This document shows positions 7,613-19,362 of a DNA stretch of 64,000 nucleotides, piece by piece. The notes under the pieces are model-generated. The model was not told the DNA's origin. It searched no databases and worked only from the letters and a program-made list of their open reading frames with translations. The stretch lies in NCBI RefSeq assembly GCF_001956695.1, contig NZ_CP019070.1, positions 1,922,001 to 1,986,000 on the forward strand, given 5' to 3'. Numbering within the stretch: the stretch's first letter is position 1; the number at the start of each line of letters is the position of its first letter. The translations under genes were made by a program, and so were the position numbers. The DNA is from Poseidonibacter parvus (GTDB lineage: Bacteria; Campylobacterota; Campylobacteria; Campylobacterales; Arcobacteraceae).

Positions 7613-8848
7613 ATGATGAATATAACACAAGACTTTGCACCGCCATTTAAATTAATTGCACCTTATTTTATAATAGGTGTGATTTTTTATTTATTCTCGT
7701 CAATATTTTCTTTAACTTTAAATATTAATGAACTAAATATTCATAATCCAGATTTACTATCATGGACACATCTATTTTTATTAGGGTTTGTTATGATGAT
7801 AATATTTGGTGCAATGGCTCAATTAATTCCAGTTACACTTGAAGTTGGACATTTTAGTGTTGAGTTTTATTATATAATTTATCCTTTACTATTAATAGGT
7901 ACACTTTTAATGGCTTTTGGATTTTCAAGTAATAGTAGTTTTTTACCTTATGGCGGTGTCTTAGTATTACTATCAATGTTTATTTTTTTAAGCGAAATAT
8001 TACTAACGATGAAAAAAGTTACAAACTTTTCAAACGTGATAAAAAGTATTTTAGTATCAAATATTTTTCTTTTTATAGGAATTATTTTTGGAATAATCAT
8101 GGCATTAACTTATGCAGGACAATTTGATGCAGATATTAATGAACTGTTAAAAGCTCATGTTTTTTCCGTTGTTTTAGGTTATATAATTATTAGTATAATG
8201 GCCTTATCATTAGTTTTAGTACCAATGTTTGGCTTATCACATAACTTTTCACAAAAACCACTTAATAATGCAGTAATTATTATGACAACAGCAGTGAGTT
8301 TTATAATCATATCAGCAATATTCTCTTTAACAATAATAGACAAAATTGGGTATTTACTAGCAGTATTAGCATTAAGTATTTATTTTTATCAGATTTTTCT
8401 AATTTATAAAACAAGAGCAAGAAAAGAAAATGATATTTATGTTATTTCATTATTCTTTTCCTTTGCAACATTTTTAATATCAATAATATTAGGATTTTTG
8501 TATATATTTATAGATTATGAACCTTTATTATTCACTGCTTCATGGTTAATGTTCAGTGGTTTTATAGCCTTTGTAATTATTGGTCATTTATATAAAATTG
8601 TTCCTTTCTTAGTATGGTTTGAAAAGTTTTCACCTCTAGTTGGAAAACAAAAAGTTCCAATGTTAGCAGATATGGTTCCAGTTAAAGATGCAAATTATCA
8701 ATTTATATTTGCAAGTGTAGGTGTAGTAATATCATCACTTGGTTTACTATTTATGTCAGATGAAATTTTTAAAGCTGGAGCATCATTTATATGTATTGCT
8801 TCAGTATTTTTATTAAAAAATTTATTATTTATGATAAGGTTTAAATAA
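7613..8848 (+). CDS. heme-copper oxidase subunit I-like / NnrS-like multi-pass membrane protein
   Basis: This protein of about 411 aa has roughly 12 transmembrane segments. Histidines lie in membrane-facing motifs: SWTHLFLLGFVMMIIFGAM, EVGHF, LKAHVFSVVLGY and IIGHLYKIVPFLVWFEKFSP. The layout resembles stand-alone cytochrome-oxidase-subunit-I-like proteins and NnrS-type heme proteins that accompany DUF2249 and DUF59 in NO-stress or denitrification loci. The full set of catalytic ligands is not evident, so enzymatic oxidase or NO reductase activity is not claimed. I chose the ATG at 7613 over the upstream ATG at 7586. The first nine residues (MCRIRKEFQ) overlap the upstream gene, while 7613 follows its stop codon. 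The stop overlaps the DUF59 start by one base. Confidence 0.78.
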   Translation: MMNITQDFAPPFKLIAPYFIIGVIFYLFSSIFSLTLNINELNIHNPDLLSWTHLFLLGFVMMIIFGAMAQLIPVTLEVGHFSVEFYYIIYPLLLIGTLLMAFGFSSNSSFLPYGGVLVLLSMFIFLSEILLTMKKVTNFSNVIKSILVSNIFLFIGIIFGIIMALTYAGQFDADINELLKAHVFSVVLGYIIISIMALSLVLVPMFGLSHNFSQKPLNNAVIIMTTAVSFIIISAIFSLTIIDKIGYLLAVLALSIYFYQIFLIYKTRARKENDIYVISLFFSFATFLISIILGFLYIFIDYEPLLFTASWLMFSGFIAFVIIGHLYKIVPFLVWFEKFSPLVGKQKVPMLADMVPVKDANYQFIFASVGVVISSLGLLFMSDEIFKAGASFICIASVFLLKNLLFMIRFK

Positions 8849-9150
8849 TGTATACAAAAGAAGAAATATTCAAAGCAGTATCAACAGTACTTGATCCAGA
8901 AGTAGGATTTAATCTAGTAGAAATGGGACTAATATACGATGCTTCATGCAATGAACAAAATGAAGTTACAGTAACTATGACTCTTTCAACAAAAGCTTGT
9001 CCTTTACATCAAATGATTGTAAATTGGGTAGAAGAAGCAGTTCTAAGAGAACTACCAAAAGTAGAAAAAGCAGAAGCTATTGTAGTTTGGGAGCCAGCTT
9101 GGAATGTAACTATGGCAAATGATAATGTAAAAAAAGCCCTAGGAGGATAA
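8848..9150 (+). CDS. DUF59 / MIP18-family iron-sulfur assembly-type protein
   Basis: This 100-aa protein belongs to the DUF59 family (PaaD, SufT, MIP18), whose members help mature Fe-S proteins. It has the typical start TVLDPEVGFNLVEMGLIYD (about residues 13-31), the conserved Cys in LSTKACPLHQM (about 47-57), and VVWEPAWNVTMAND near the C-terminus. The ATG overlaps the stop of the preceding membrane protein (TAATG), so translation is coupled. In this operon it probably matures a metal centre in a partner of the same stress or respiration response. The client protein is unknown. Confidence 0.88.
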   Translation: MYTKEEIFKAVSTVLDPEVGFNLVEMGLIYDASCNEQNEVTVTMTLSTKACPLHQMIVNWVEEAVLRELPKVEKAEAIVVWEPAWNVTMANDNVKKALGG

Positions 9151-9170
9151 ACTCTTTTAAGAGTTTATCT
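9146..9170. terminator. bidirectional hairpin between convergent genes
   Basis: A near-perfect palindrome (9146-9156 with 9158-9170) lies between the DUF59 gene and the convergent aminotransferase gene. It can serve both directions, though the T-tracts are short. Confidence 0.5.
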
Positions 9171-10275
9171 TATCTTCAAAACTATCAACAATATATGATA
9201 GTTTTTTAATTCCTTTTTTTATCTCTTTATAACTAGCATTTGTAAAATTAAATCTTGCCTCATTAGACTTTTCATTTAAATAAAATACTTCAGCAGGAAC
9301 AAAAGCAATATTTTCTTTTAAAGCCTCTTTTGCTAAAAGCATAGAATCAATTTTAAAAGAACCATAAATAAACATACCACCTTTGGGTTTTTTAAATTTA
9401 AAAGAAGGAATATATCTTTTAAAACACTTAGCCATAAACTCCATTTTATTTTTATACTCTTTATTTATTAAAGAAATATGCGAGAATAAATCATTATCAT
9501 TTAAATACTCATCAATTAACATTTGGTTAAAAGTTGATGAGTGTAAGTCTAAAGATTCTTTTGCAGCTAATAACATTTCTATATTCTCTTTTTTGGCTCG
9601 AATCCACCCTAATCTTAAACCAGGAGCAACTATTTTAGAAAAAGAACCTAAATGATAAGACTCTTCATAAAACTTTGAAATTGGAGTTTTAACTTTATTT
9701 TTAAAATTTAAAAAACAATAAGCAGCATCTTCAATTAAAATTGATTTTCTTTTATTTAGTATATTAGAAATATTCTTTCTTTTTTTGTTGCTATATACAT
9801 TTGTAGAAGGATTTTGATAATCACTAATAGCATATAAAATATTTGAATTATTTAACAAACTTTCTAAGTCATTAATTTTTTTGAAATCAATAATCTCTTT
9901 GTCTAATATTTTAAATGCTCCTAAAGCACCAATATATGATGGACTTTCAACTATGATTTGCTTTAAATCTAAACTCTTTAAAATAATATCAAAAGCTTGT
10001 TGACTGCCAGTTGTAATTAATATTTCATCTTTTGATGTAAAAAATCCTAAGTTCTTAGTATATATAGAAGCAATCTTTTCTCTTAAACTCTCCAAACCTT
10101 GAGATTTAGAATATTGTAAACAATCACTATTCTTAAATACTTTTTTACTAGCTTTTGATAATTGTTTTAAAGGAAACAATTCTTTATCAGGAAGCCCTCC
10201 TGCAAAGGAGATAGTATTAACATCAGTAGCATCTAATATTTCTCTAATATATGACCTTTTAATTTTATTACTCAC
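9157..10275 (-). CDS. PLP-dependent aminotransferase, class I/II (2-aminoadipate/MocR-domain type)
   Basis: This 372-aa cytosolic fold-type I aminotransferase begins at IREILDATDVNTISFAGGLPDKELFP, the usual N-terminus of the LysN/MocR-like branch (valine or multisubstrate aminotransferases). The PLP-binding lysine lies in GSFSKIVAPGLRLGWIRA, preceded by the Asp and Tyr of ISDYQNPSTN. There is no N-terminal winged helix, so it is an enzyme and not a MocR regulator. The C-terminal Arg that binds the substrate carboxylate is probably in EARFNFTN. It is monocistronic, converging with the DUF59 operon. The amino-acid substrate is unknown. Confidence 0.85.
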   Translation of the reverse strand: MSNKIKRSYIREILDATDVNTISFAGGLPDKELFPLKQLSKASKKVFKNSDCLQYSKSQGLESLREKIASIYTKNLGFFTSKDEILITTGSQQAFDIILKSLDLKQIIVESPSYIGALGAFKILDKEIIDFKKINDLESLLNNSNILYAISDYQNPSTNVYSNKKRKNISNILNKRKSILIEDAAYCFLNFKNKVKTPISKFYEESYHLGSFSKIVAPGLRLGWIRAKKENIEMLLAAKESLDLHSSTFNQMLIDEYLNDNDLFSHISLINKEYKNKMEFMAKCFKRYIPSFKFKKPKGGMFIYGSFKIDSMLLAKEALKENIAFVPAEVFYLNEKSNEARFNFTNASYKEIKKGIKKLSYIVDSFEDKINS

Positions 10276-10491
10276 TTACTATTCCTTTTTTGTTGTATTA
10301 TATATAAAATCAGAAAAATATTCTTTATCTATAATTTCAAAATAGTTATCTTATATTGCTATTTATATCTTAAAAAATAGAATAGATACTATGGATTAAT
10401 TTAAAAGAATAAAAATTAAGAAAAAAAGAAAAAGATTAGAAAGAAGATTTAAATAAAAGTAAAACGAAGGAAAAACCCGAAAAAAGAGGCT
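10276..10491. other. intergenic region with purine-rich tract
   Basis: No gene is visible in these 216 bp. The right half (about 10393-10500) is almost all A and G on the plus strand, so the minus strand is a pyrimidine tract lying just past the rRNA terminator. The left part should hold the aminotransferase promoter, but no convincing consensus is seen. Confidence 0.5.
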
Positions 10492-10541
10492 AAAAAAAAA
10501 GCTTTCAGCTAAAAGAACAAAGTTCAAATAGCTAAAAGCTT
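10492..10541 (-). terminator. rRNA operon terminator
   Basis: On the minus strand, 16 bases after the 5S gene, there is a long two-tier hairpin. Its outer arms are AAGCTTTTAGCT and AGCTGAAAGCTT, and an inner GAAC/GTTC stem is nested inside. It is followed immediately by a run of at least seven T. This is a classic intrinsic terminator. Confidence 0.85.
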
Positions 10542-10556
10542 GTAAATAAATACTCA

Positions 10557-10676
10557 AGAGCTGGCAGCGGCCTACGTTTCCACAAGGGGACCCTGCAGTA
10601 TTATCAGCGATGAAGAGCTTGACTTCCAGGTTCGAAATGGAGCTGGGTATTTCCTCTTCTCTATAACCACCAGCAA
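10557..10676 (-). rRNA. rrf: 5S ribosomal RNA
   Basis: The minus strand shows a complete 5S of about 118 nt. It starts TTTGCTGGTGGTTATAGAG, passes through the conserved CCAGCTCCATTTCGAACCTG box, and ends GGCCGCTGCCAGC, which pairs with the 5-prime end. It is the last gene of the rRNA operon. The ends are placed by pairing and may be off by a few bases. Confidence 0.93.
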
Positions 10677-10801
10677 AACTGAGTAATCAATATACCATTG
10701 CAAAAATGCTAGTATACTCATTACTCAACTTTAGGTTGAGTAAAGATATTAATAATGTTAAAGTCAACACATTTTATTTTTTATTCATACATTGCGTACA
10801 C

Positions 10802-10827
10802 TTAATAAGATAGTAAACCAAAGAATA
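10802..10827 (-). other. 23S processing stem, 3-prime arm
   Basis: This 26-nt stretch downstream of mature 23S is complementary to 13789-13813 upstream of mature 23S, except for a small internal loop. The two arms would form the precursor stem cut by RNase III. Confidence 0.75.
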
Positions 10828-10844
10828 CTAAATTTGAATTATAA

Positions 10845-13757
<2,913 letters not shown>

Positions 13758-13788
13758 AAACAGAATTTAATCTGTCGCATTTGATAAT

Positions 13789-13813
13789 TATTCTTTGGCT
13801 ACTATCTTATTAA
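13789..13813 (-). other. 23S processing stem, 5-prime arm
   Basis: This is the partner of 10802-10827: 10 bp plus 14 bp of complementarity around a small internal loop, about 35 nt upstream of the mature 23S start. It is the likely RNase III site. Confidence 0.75.
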
Positions 13814-14068
13814 ACATACATTAATGCATATTTTATAAAATAATAAATTGTGTTCTATCTAATTTCTTAGATAGTTTTTAAAATTGTTTATTAAATATTT
13901 CTAACTTTATTAAATAAAATTAGCTTTCTTTAATGAAAAAATTAAAAGACTTTAACATTATATTTTTAAATATCATTTTGGTAATTAAACCAAATATAAA
14001 TACTTTATATAAGTACTTATATTTAGTTTAGCAACTAAACTTTTATCAGTGTAATTTCGTTTATATGA
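13814..14068. other. internal transcribed spacer between tRNA-Ala and 23S
   Basis: This very A/T-rich spacer holds no gene. A small hairpin (AGTTTAGCAACTAAACT) near 14028-14044 lies shortly after tRNA-Ala. No boxA-like element was found here. Confidence 0.6.
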
Positions 14069-14144
14069 TGGTGGAGAATAGCGGGATCGAACCGCTGACC
14101 TCCTACGTGCAAGGCAGGCGCTCTCCCAGCTGAGCTAATTCCCC
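14069..14144 (-). tRNA. tRNA-Ala (anticodon TGC)
   Basis: A 76-nt cloverleaf on the minus strand: acceptor GGGGAAT..ATTCTCC with encoded CCA, D-arm TAGCTCAGCTGGGAGAGC, anticodon loop CTTGCACG with TGC, and T-loop TTCGATC. It sits in the 16S-23S spacer after tRNA-Ile, the usual order. Confidence 0.97.
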
Positions 14145-14185
14145 ATCGTAGTATATTAATTATTAAGTTATAGATTATTTAAGAA

Positions 14186-14262
14186 TGGTGGGCCTACCAG
14201 GACTTGAACCTGGGACCTCACGATTATCAGTCGAGCGCTCTAGCCAGCTGAGCTATAGGCCC
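14186..14262 (-). tRNA. tRNA-Ile (anticodon GAT)
   Basis: A 77-nt cloverleaf on the minus strand: acceptor GGGCCTA..TAGGCCC plus encoded CCA, D-arm TAGCTCAGCTGGCTAGAGC, anticodon loop CTGATAA with GAT, and T-loop TTCAAGT. It is the first tRNA after 16S in the rRNA operon spacer. Confidence 0.97.
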
Positions 14263-14281
14263 CTATTACCTATTAAATAAA

Positions 14282-14309
14282 TAATCTTTATAAACCGAAC
14301 ATAATACTC
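14282..14309 (-). other. 16S processing stem, 3-prime arm
   Basis: This 28-nt stretch downstream of 16S is complementary to 16048-16075 in the leader. Only two positions differ, and both can form G-U pairs in RNA. It is the probable RNase III stem that excises pre-16S. Confidence 0.8.
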
Positions 14310-14359
14310 TTTATTTGTTTTTCTTGATGAGACTTAAAACGAATTAAGTCTCTTTCTCT

Positions 14360-15876
<1,517 letters not shown>

Positions 15877-16095
15877 AGAAGTGCGATACAAAGTTGACTT
15901 AATGTCAAGTTTTATAAACGCGTCTAGTTTGATACTGACAAATTTGTATTGTTATACAAAATTATCACTCAAATTTATAGACAAGAATTAATTCTTGTTA
16001 TAATTTTTTTATTTTTTTTAAATCTATTTCTTTTAGATTATATATTAGAGTATTATATTCAGTTTATAAAGATTACTTTACAAACTTCATTACAT
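15877..16095 (-). other. 16S leader region
   Basis: This is the transcribed leader of the rRNA operon with no gene. It contains a perfect 18-nt palindrome (15981-15998), an inverted TTGAC..GTCAA pair (about 15896-15910) and the 5-prime arm of the 16S processing stem. Confidence 0.6.
16048..16075 (-). other. 16S processing stem, 5-prime arm
   Basis: Complementary to 14282-14309 across 28 nt with two G-U-compatible differences. It lies about 170 nt upstream of mature 16S. Confidence 0.8.
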
Positions 16096-16107
16096 TGTTA
16101 AAGATCA
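16096..16107 (-). promoter_or_regulatory. boxA antitermination element in rRNA leader
   Basis: The minus strand reads TGATCTTTAACA, matching the E. coli boxA TGCTCTTTAACA at 11 of 12 positions. It lies between the promoter and the 16S processing stem, where NusB/S10-dependent antitermination is expected to load. Confidence 0.8.
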
Positions 16108-16149
16108 TCCGTTTATGTGTCGCTTGCGCTCTACTTAAATTGGACGGGA

Positions 16150-16178
16150 ATTATAGAGAATTTTTTATGCTTTGTCAA
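16150..16178 (-). promoter_or_regulatory. rRNA operon promoter (consensus -35 and -10)
   Basis: On the minus strand TTGACA (16173-16178) and TATAAT (16150-16155) are separated by exactly 17 bp, a perfect sigma70 consensus. The same perfect arrangement precedes the tRNA-Asn cluster in this window. Confidence 0.92.
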
Positions 16179-16277
16179 GAGGTATAACTTAAAATCTGTT
16201 TAAATTTTTAGATTTGTTCTTTTTTCGGTTTTTTGATTGGCTTTCACTTACTTTTGCTTGGGTTTTTATAGATTTCT

Positions 16278-16619
16278 CTAATTATCGAAATTAGTATCAT
16301 ATATATACTCTGAAATTTCTTCTAGTGTAGTTTTATCATATCCTAATTGTGGCATTAGTCCATATTTTTTTATATCTGTACTCATTAATGATGTTTCTTC
16401 ATTTGGATTTAAAACCCATGTACTCATGTAATCAATAAAATCTTTTTTGTTAGGAAATGCATTCTTGTAATTATTTTGTATTTCTTGTATTCTTGGAGCT
16501 GATTTATTTAAGTTATCTGTTTTATGACAAGTAATACAATTGCCATTAAAAAGAAGTGCTTTATATGAGGCATTTATATTTGTAATAAAAAGTATACTTA
16601 AGAATATTAATAGTTTCAT
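16278..16619 (-). CDS. small periplasmic c-type cytochrome
   Basis: This 113-aa protein has an N-terminal signal peptide (MKLLIFLSILFITNINA, cleavage near residue 18). It has one heme c motif, C28-I-T-C31-H32, and a Met in YGLMPQLG (Met89) that is the likely second axial ligand. It is a soluble, monoheme class I-type cytochrome that would carry electrons in the periplasm. The thioredoxin-like gene 31 bp upstream on the same strand could assist its heme attachment or thiol reduction. The redox partner is unknown. Confidence 0.85.
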   Translation of the reverse strand: MKLLIFLSILFITNINASYKALLFNGNCITCHKTDNLNKSAPRIQEIQNNYKNAFPNKKDFIDYMSTWVLNPNEETSLMSTDIKKYGLMPQLGYDKTTLEEISEYIYDTNFDN

Positions 16620-16650
16620 AAATAAAAGTATACTCCTATATACCTTTATA

Positions 16651-17145
16651 TTATTTAACTACGGACATTCTTGTGTATAAACCTACTGTTGTTGTATACC
16701 CTACTTCAGAAAATTCTAAATTCTTTTCTTTATTATATATAAGTGTAGTTGGGAAAACTTTAATATTAAATTTTGATGAATAAAAAGCATTTTCATCATT
16801 TACTACATTAAATGTTAAATCATTACTTTTTAAATATTCTTTTATTTCTTCTTCGCTTCCTGATTGAACTGCTATTGTTATTACTTCATAATCTTTTGAT
16901 AGTTTTTCTATATTTGATGCCTCAAGTTTACATGTTGGACACCATGTCGCCCAAAAATGAATTACTAAAGGTTTATCTGTTTTTATATTGTATTCACTCC
17001 CATCTAATAATTTGAAGCTTTTAATATCTAAGTCGTTTTTGTTTAAGTCTTGTGCTCTGTAAAAACTAACTACATTCATAGCTATTGCTAGTGTAATTGT
17101 AAATATGATAATTTCTTTTATATATTTTTTTAATTTATCTTTCAT
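16651..17145 (-). CDS. membrane-anchored thioredoxin-like protein (TlpA/ResA family)
   Basis: This 164-aa protein has one N-terminal membrane anchor (about residues 10-28) and a periplasmic thioredoxin fold. The active site is in HFWATWCPTCKLEA (Cys-Pro-Thr-Cys), and the cis-Pro is in KVFPTTLIYN. TlpA/ResA proteins reduce periplasmic disulfides, including the CXXCH cysteines of apocytochrome c before heme attachment. The next gene on the same strand encodes a cytochrome c, which supports such a role. A good Shine-Dalgarno (AAGGAG) precedes the ATG. The exact client is inferred. Confidence 0.87.
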   Translation of the reverse strand: MKDKLKKYIKEIIIFTITLAIAMNVVSFYRAQDLNKNDLDIKSFKLLDGSEYNIKTDKPLVIHFWATWCPTCKLEASNIEKLSKDYEVITIAVQSGSEEEIKEYLKSNDLTFNVVNDENAFYSSKFNIKVFPTTLIYNKEKNLEFSEVGYTTTVGLYTRMSVVK

Positions 17146-17231
17146 TTTTCTCCTTAAGTATGCTTGTATTATTACAAAATAGTATTTAATGATTGTTAAG
17201 AAAACTGCAATATTTTATATACATTAGATTG

Positions 17232-17285
17232 TATACTTTTTATACATGTATATACTTTCTATATACTTTTATATTCGATATACTG
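17232..17285 (+). promoter_or_regulatory. stacked TATACT elements upstream of the glucosylglycerate operon
   Basis: TATACTTT occurs at 17232, 17251 and 17262, and TATACTG at 17279. The last copy ends 5 bp before the ATG at 17290, the distance of a -10 box from its start site, and no Shine-Dalgarno is present. The arrangement suggests a leaderless transcript, or several alternative -10 elements. Confidence 0.45.
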
Positions 17286-17289
17286 AATT

Positions 17290-18072
17290 ATGTTAAAAAA
17301 ACAAAAAGAAAACTATCTTATATTTACAGACTTAGATGGTACATTACTTGATCACGAAACATATAGCTTCGATGATGCTAAAGAAATGCTAAGCTATCTT
17401 AAATTAAATGATATTCCATTAATTATAATTACAAGTAAAACAAAACATGAAATATTAAAACTACGAGAAAAGCTTGAATTAAAACAGCCATTTATTGTTG
17501 AAAATGGTGCAGGTATTTTCATTCCCTTTGAAAATGATTTTAAACAGATTAACTTAGGAAAGACATATCTTGAAGTTTTAGACTTTTTTAATATTTATAA
17601 AAAAGAGTATGAACTAAAAGGCTTTTTTGATATGAGTATTCAAGAAGTAGCATTATTAACTGATCTTAGTTTAAGTGATGCAAAACTTGCAAAAAAAAGA
17701 GATTTTTGTGAACCTTTTATTATAAAAGATGAATCAAGAATTACAGAACTAAAAGATTTAGCTTTAAAAAAAGGTTTTGATATTGTAAAAGGTGGAAGAT
17801 TTTATCACTTAATTAGTAAAGGACAAGATAAAGCAAAAGCACTTTTAGAACTTCGTAAAATTTACGAAAAAGAAAATAATACAAAATATAAAACAATTGC
17901 ACTAGGTGATGGAGCAAATGATATTACAATGCTTCAGTGCGCTGATATTTCTGTTTTAATTAAAAAATTTGATAATACATTTATTAATTTTGAAAAAAAA
18001 GATTTAATAAAAACAGAAGGAATTGGTCCAAAAGGTTGGAATGAAGCATTAAAAGGAACTTTATGCAAGTAA
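17290..18072 (+). CDS. HAD-family glucosyl-/mannosyl-3-phosphoglycerate phosphatase
   Basis: This 260-aa cytosolic HAD phosphatase (subclass IIB, MPGP family) removes phosphate from a sugar-3-phosphoglycerate to give glucosyl- or mannosylglycerate. Motif I is FTDLDGTLLDHET (nucleophile Asp near residue 14), motif II is the Thr/Ser of LIIITSKTKHE, and motif IV is ALGDGANDITML. The downstream synthase and phosphorylase point to the glucosyl form. Its stop overlaps the glycerate kinase start by 10 bp. No Shine-Dalgarno precedes the ATG, while a TATACT element sits just upstream. It is the first gene of the osmolyte operon. Confidence 0.82.
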   Translation: MLKKQKENYLIFTDLDGTLLDHETYSFDDAKEMLSYLKLNDIPLIIITSKTKHEILKLREKLELKQPFIVENGAGIFIPFENDFKQINLGKTYLEVLDFFNIYKKEYELKGFFDMSIQEVALLTDLSLSDAKLAKKRDFCEPFIIKDESRITELKDLALKKGFDIVKGGRFYHLISKGQDKAKALLELRKIYEKENNTKYKTIALGDGANDITMLQCADISVLIKKFDNTFINFEKKDLIKTEGIGPKGWNEALKGTLCK

Positions 18073-19349
18073 AAGAAATATTAAAAGATTCATTTTTTGA
18101 AGTTCTAAAAAATATAGAACCTAGTAAATTAATTGATAATAAATGTGAATTTAAACAAAATGAAATAATTATAAATAATGAAGTTATTACTTTACCTCAA
18201 AACAAAAGAATACATCTTTTTGGTTCTGGAAAAGCAGTTTTAAGTATGGCTAAAACTATTTACAATAAGCTTGATGAAAAAATTGAAAAAGCTTTACTTG
18301 TTGGACCTTATGAAAATAGCTTGAATAAAGAAAATCTAACATATTTACAAAGTTCTCACCCTATTCCTACTTTTAAAAGTGTAAAAGCTGGTAAAAGTTT
18401 AAAAGAAGAAATAGAAAATCTTGATGAAGATGATTTCTTCATATATTTACTTTCAGGTGGTAATTCTGCTTTAGTTGAATTACCAATTGAAGATATTACA
18501 CTTGAAGATTTTCAAGAAACAACTGATTTAATGTTAAAAGGTTCAATGCCAATTGTTGCTATGAATTGTATTAGAAAACATTTATCACAAGTAAAAGGTG
18601 GAAGACTAGTAACAAATTGCAAAGCTAAAGGTATTGTTTTAGTATTAAGTGATGTTTTATCAAATGATATCGAAGCAATTGGTTCAGCTCCACTATATTT
18701 TGATAGTTCTAGTTTTGAAGATGCAATTACATATTTAAAAGAGTATGAATTATTTGAAAAAATTCCTTTAAATGTAAAAGAATATTTACTTAAAGGTCTT
18801 AATAAAGAAATAGAAGATACTCCAAAAACTGAAAATATTGGTATTAAGCATTTTTTAATAGCTTCAAATGAAATACTTTTAGAAGATATACAAAAAGAAC
18901 TTTCTTCTAAACATATTTCATCTGTAATTATGAATAAAAAAATAGAAGAAGATGTTGATATTGTTATTGATGATTTACTAGATTTTATTAAACAAAAACA
19001 GCAAGGTTGTTTTATTTTTGGTGGAGAAGCACTAGTTAAAGTAAAAGGTGATGGGAAAGGTGGAAGAAATCAACATCTAGTATTATCATTTTTAAATAAA
19101 TTCCCTGATAACAAGAAAATTACTCTTTTAAGTGCAGCAAGTGATGGAGTTGATGGCAATTCAAATAGTGCTGGTGCAGTTGTAGATAATTTTAGTATAA
19201 AAAACTATAAAAATTTAAATTTAGATATAAAAAAATATTTAGAAGATTTTAATTCAAATGAGTTTTTTAAGAAAACAGGTGACTTAGTGAACACAGGGCC
19301 TAGTCATAATAATATGTTAGATGTATTAATACTTCATATAGAAAAATAA
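18063..19349 (+). CDS. glycerate 2-kinase (DUF4147/MOFRL type)
   Basis: This 428-aa cytosolic kinase converts D-glycerate to 2-phosphoglycerate with ATP, returning the glycerate moiety to glycolysis. The N-terminal DUF4147 domain has LFGSGKAVLSMAKTIY (about residues 50-65) and LLSGGNSALVELP (about 129-141). The C-terminal MOFRL domain has FIFGGEALVKVKGDGKGGRNQ (two overlapping short stretches near 319-338) and LSAASDGVDGNSNSAGA. It belongs to the TtuD/GckA class, not the GlxK class. It overlaps the phosphatase gene and precedes the synthase by 13 bp. In this operon it would consume glycerate released by the phosphorylase. Confidence 0.85.
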   Translation: MQVKEILKDSFFEVLKNIEPSKLIDNKCEFKQNEIIINNEVITLPQNKRIHLFGSGKAVLSMAKTIYNKLDEKIEKALLVGPYENSLNKENLTYLQSSHPIPTFKSVKAGKSLKEEIENLDEDDFFIYLLSGGNSALVELPIEDITLEDFQETTDLMLKGSMPIVAMNCIRKHLSQVKGGRLVTNCKAKGIVLVLSDVLSNDIEAIGSAPLYFDSSSFEDAITYLKEYELFEKIPLNVKEYLLKGLNKEIEDTPKTENIGIKHFLIASNEILLEDIQKELSSKHISSVIMNKKIEEDVDIVIDDLLDFIKQKQQGCFIFGGEALVKVKGDGKGGRNQHLVLSFLNKFPDNKKITLLSAASDGVDGNSNSAGAVVDNFSIKNYKNLNLDIKKYLEDFNSNEFFKKTGDLVNTGPSHNNMLDVLILHIEK

Positions 19350-19362
19350 AAAGGGAATATAA

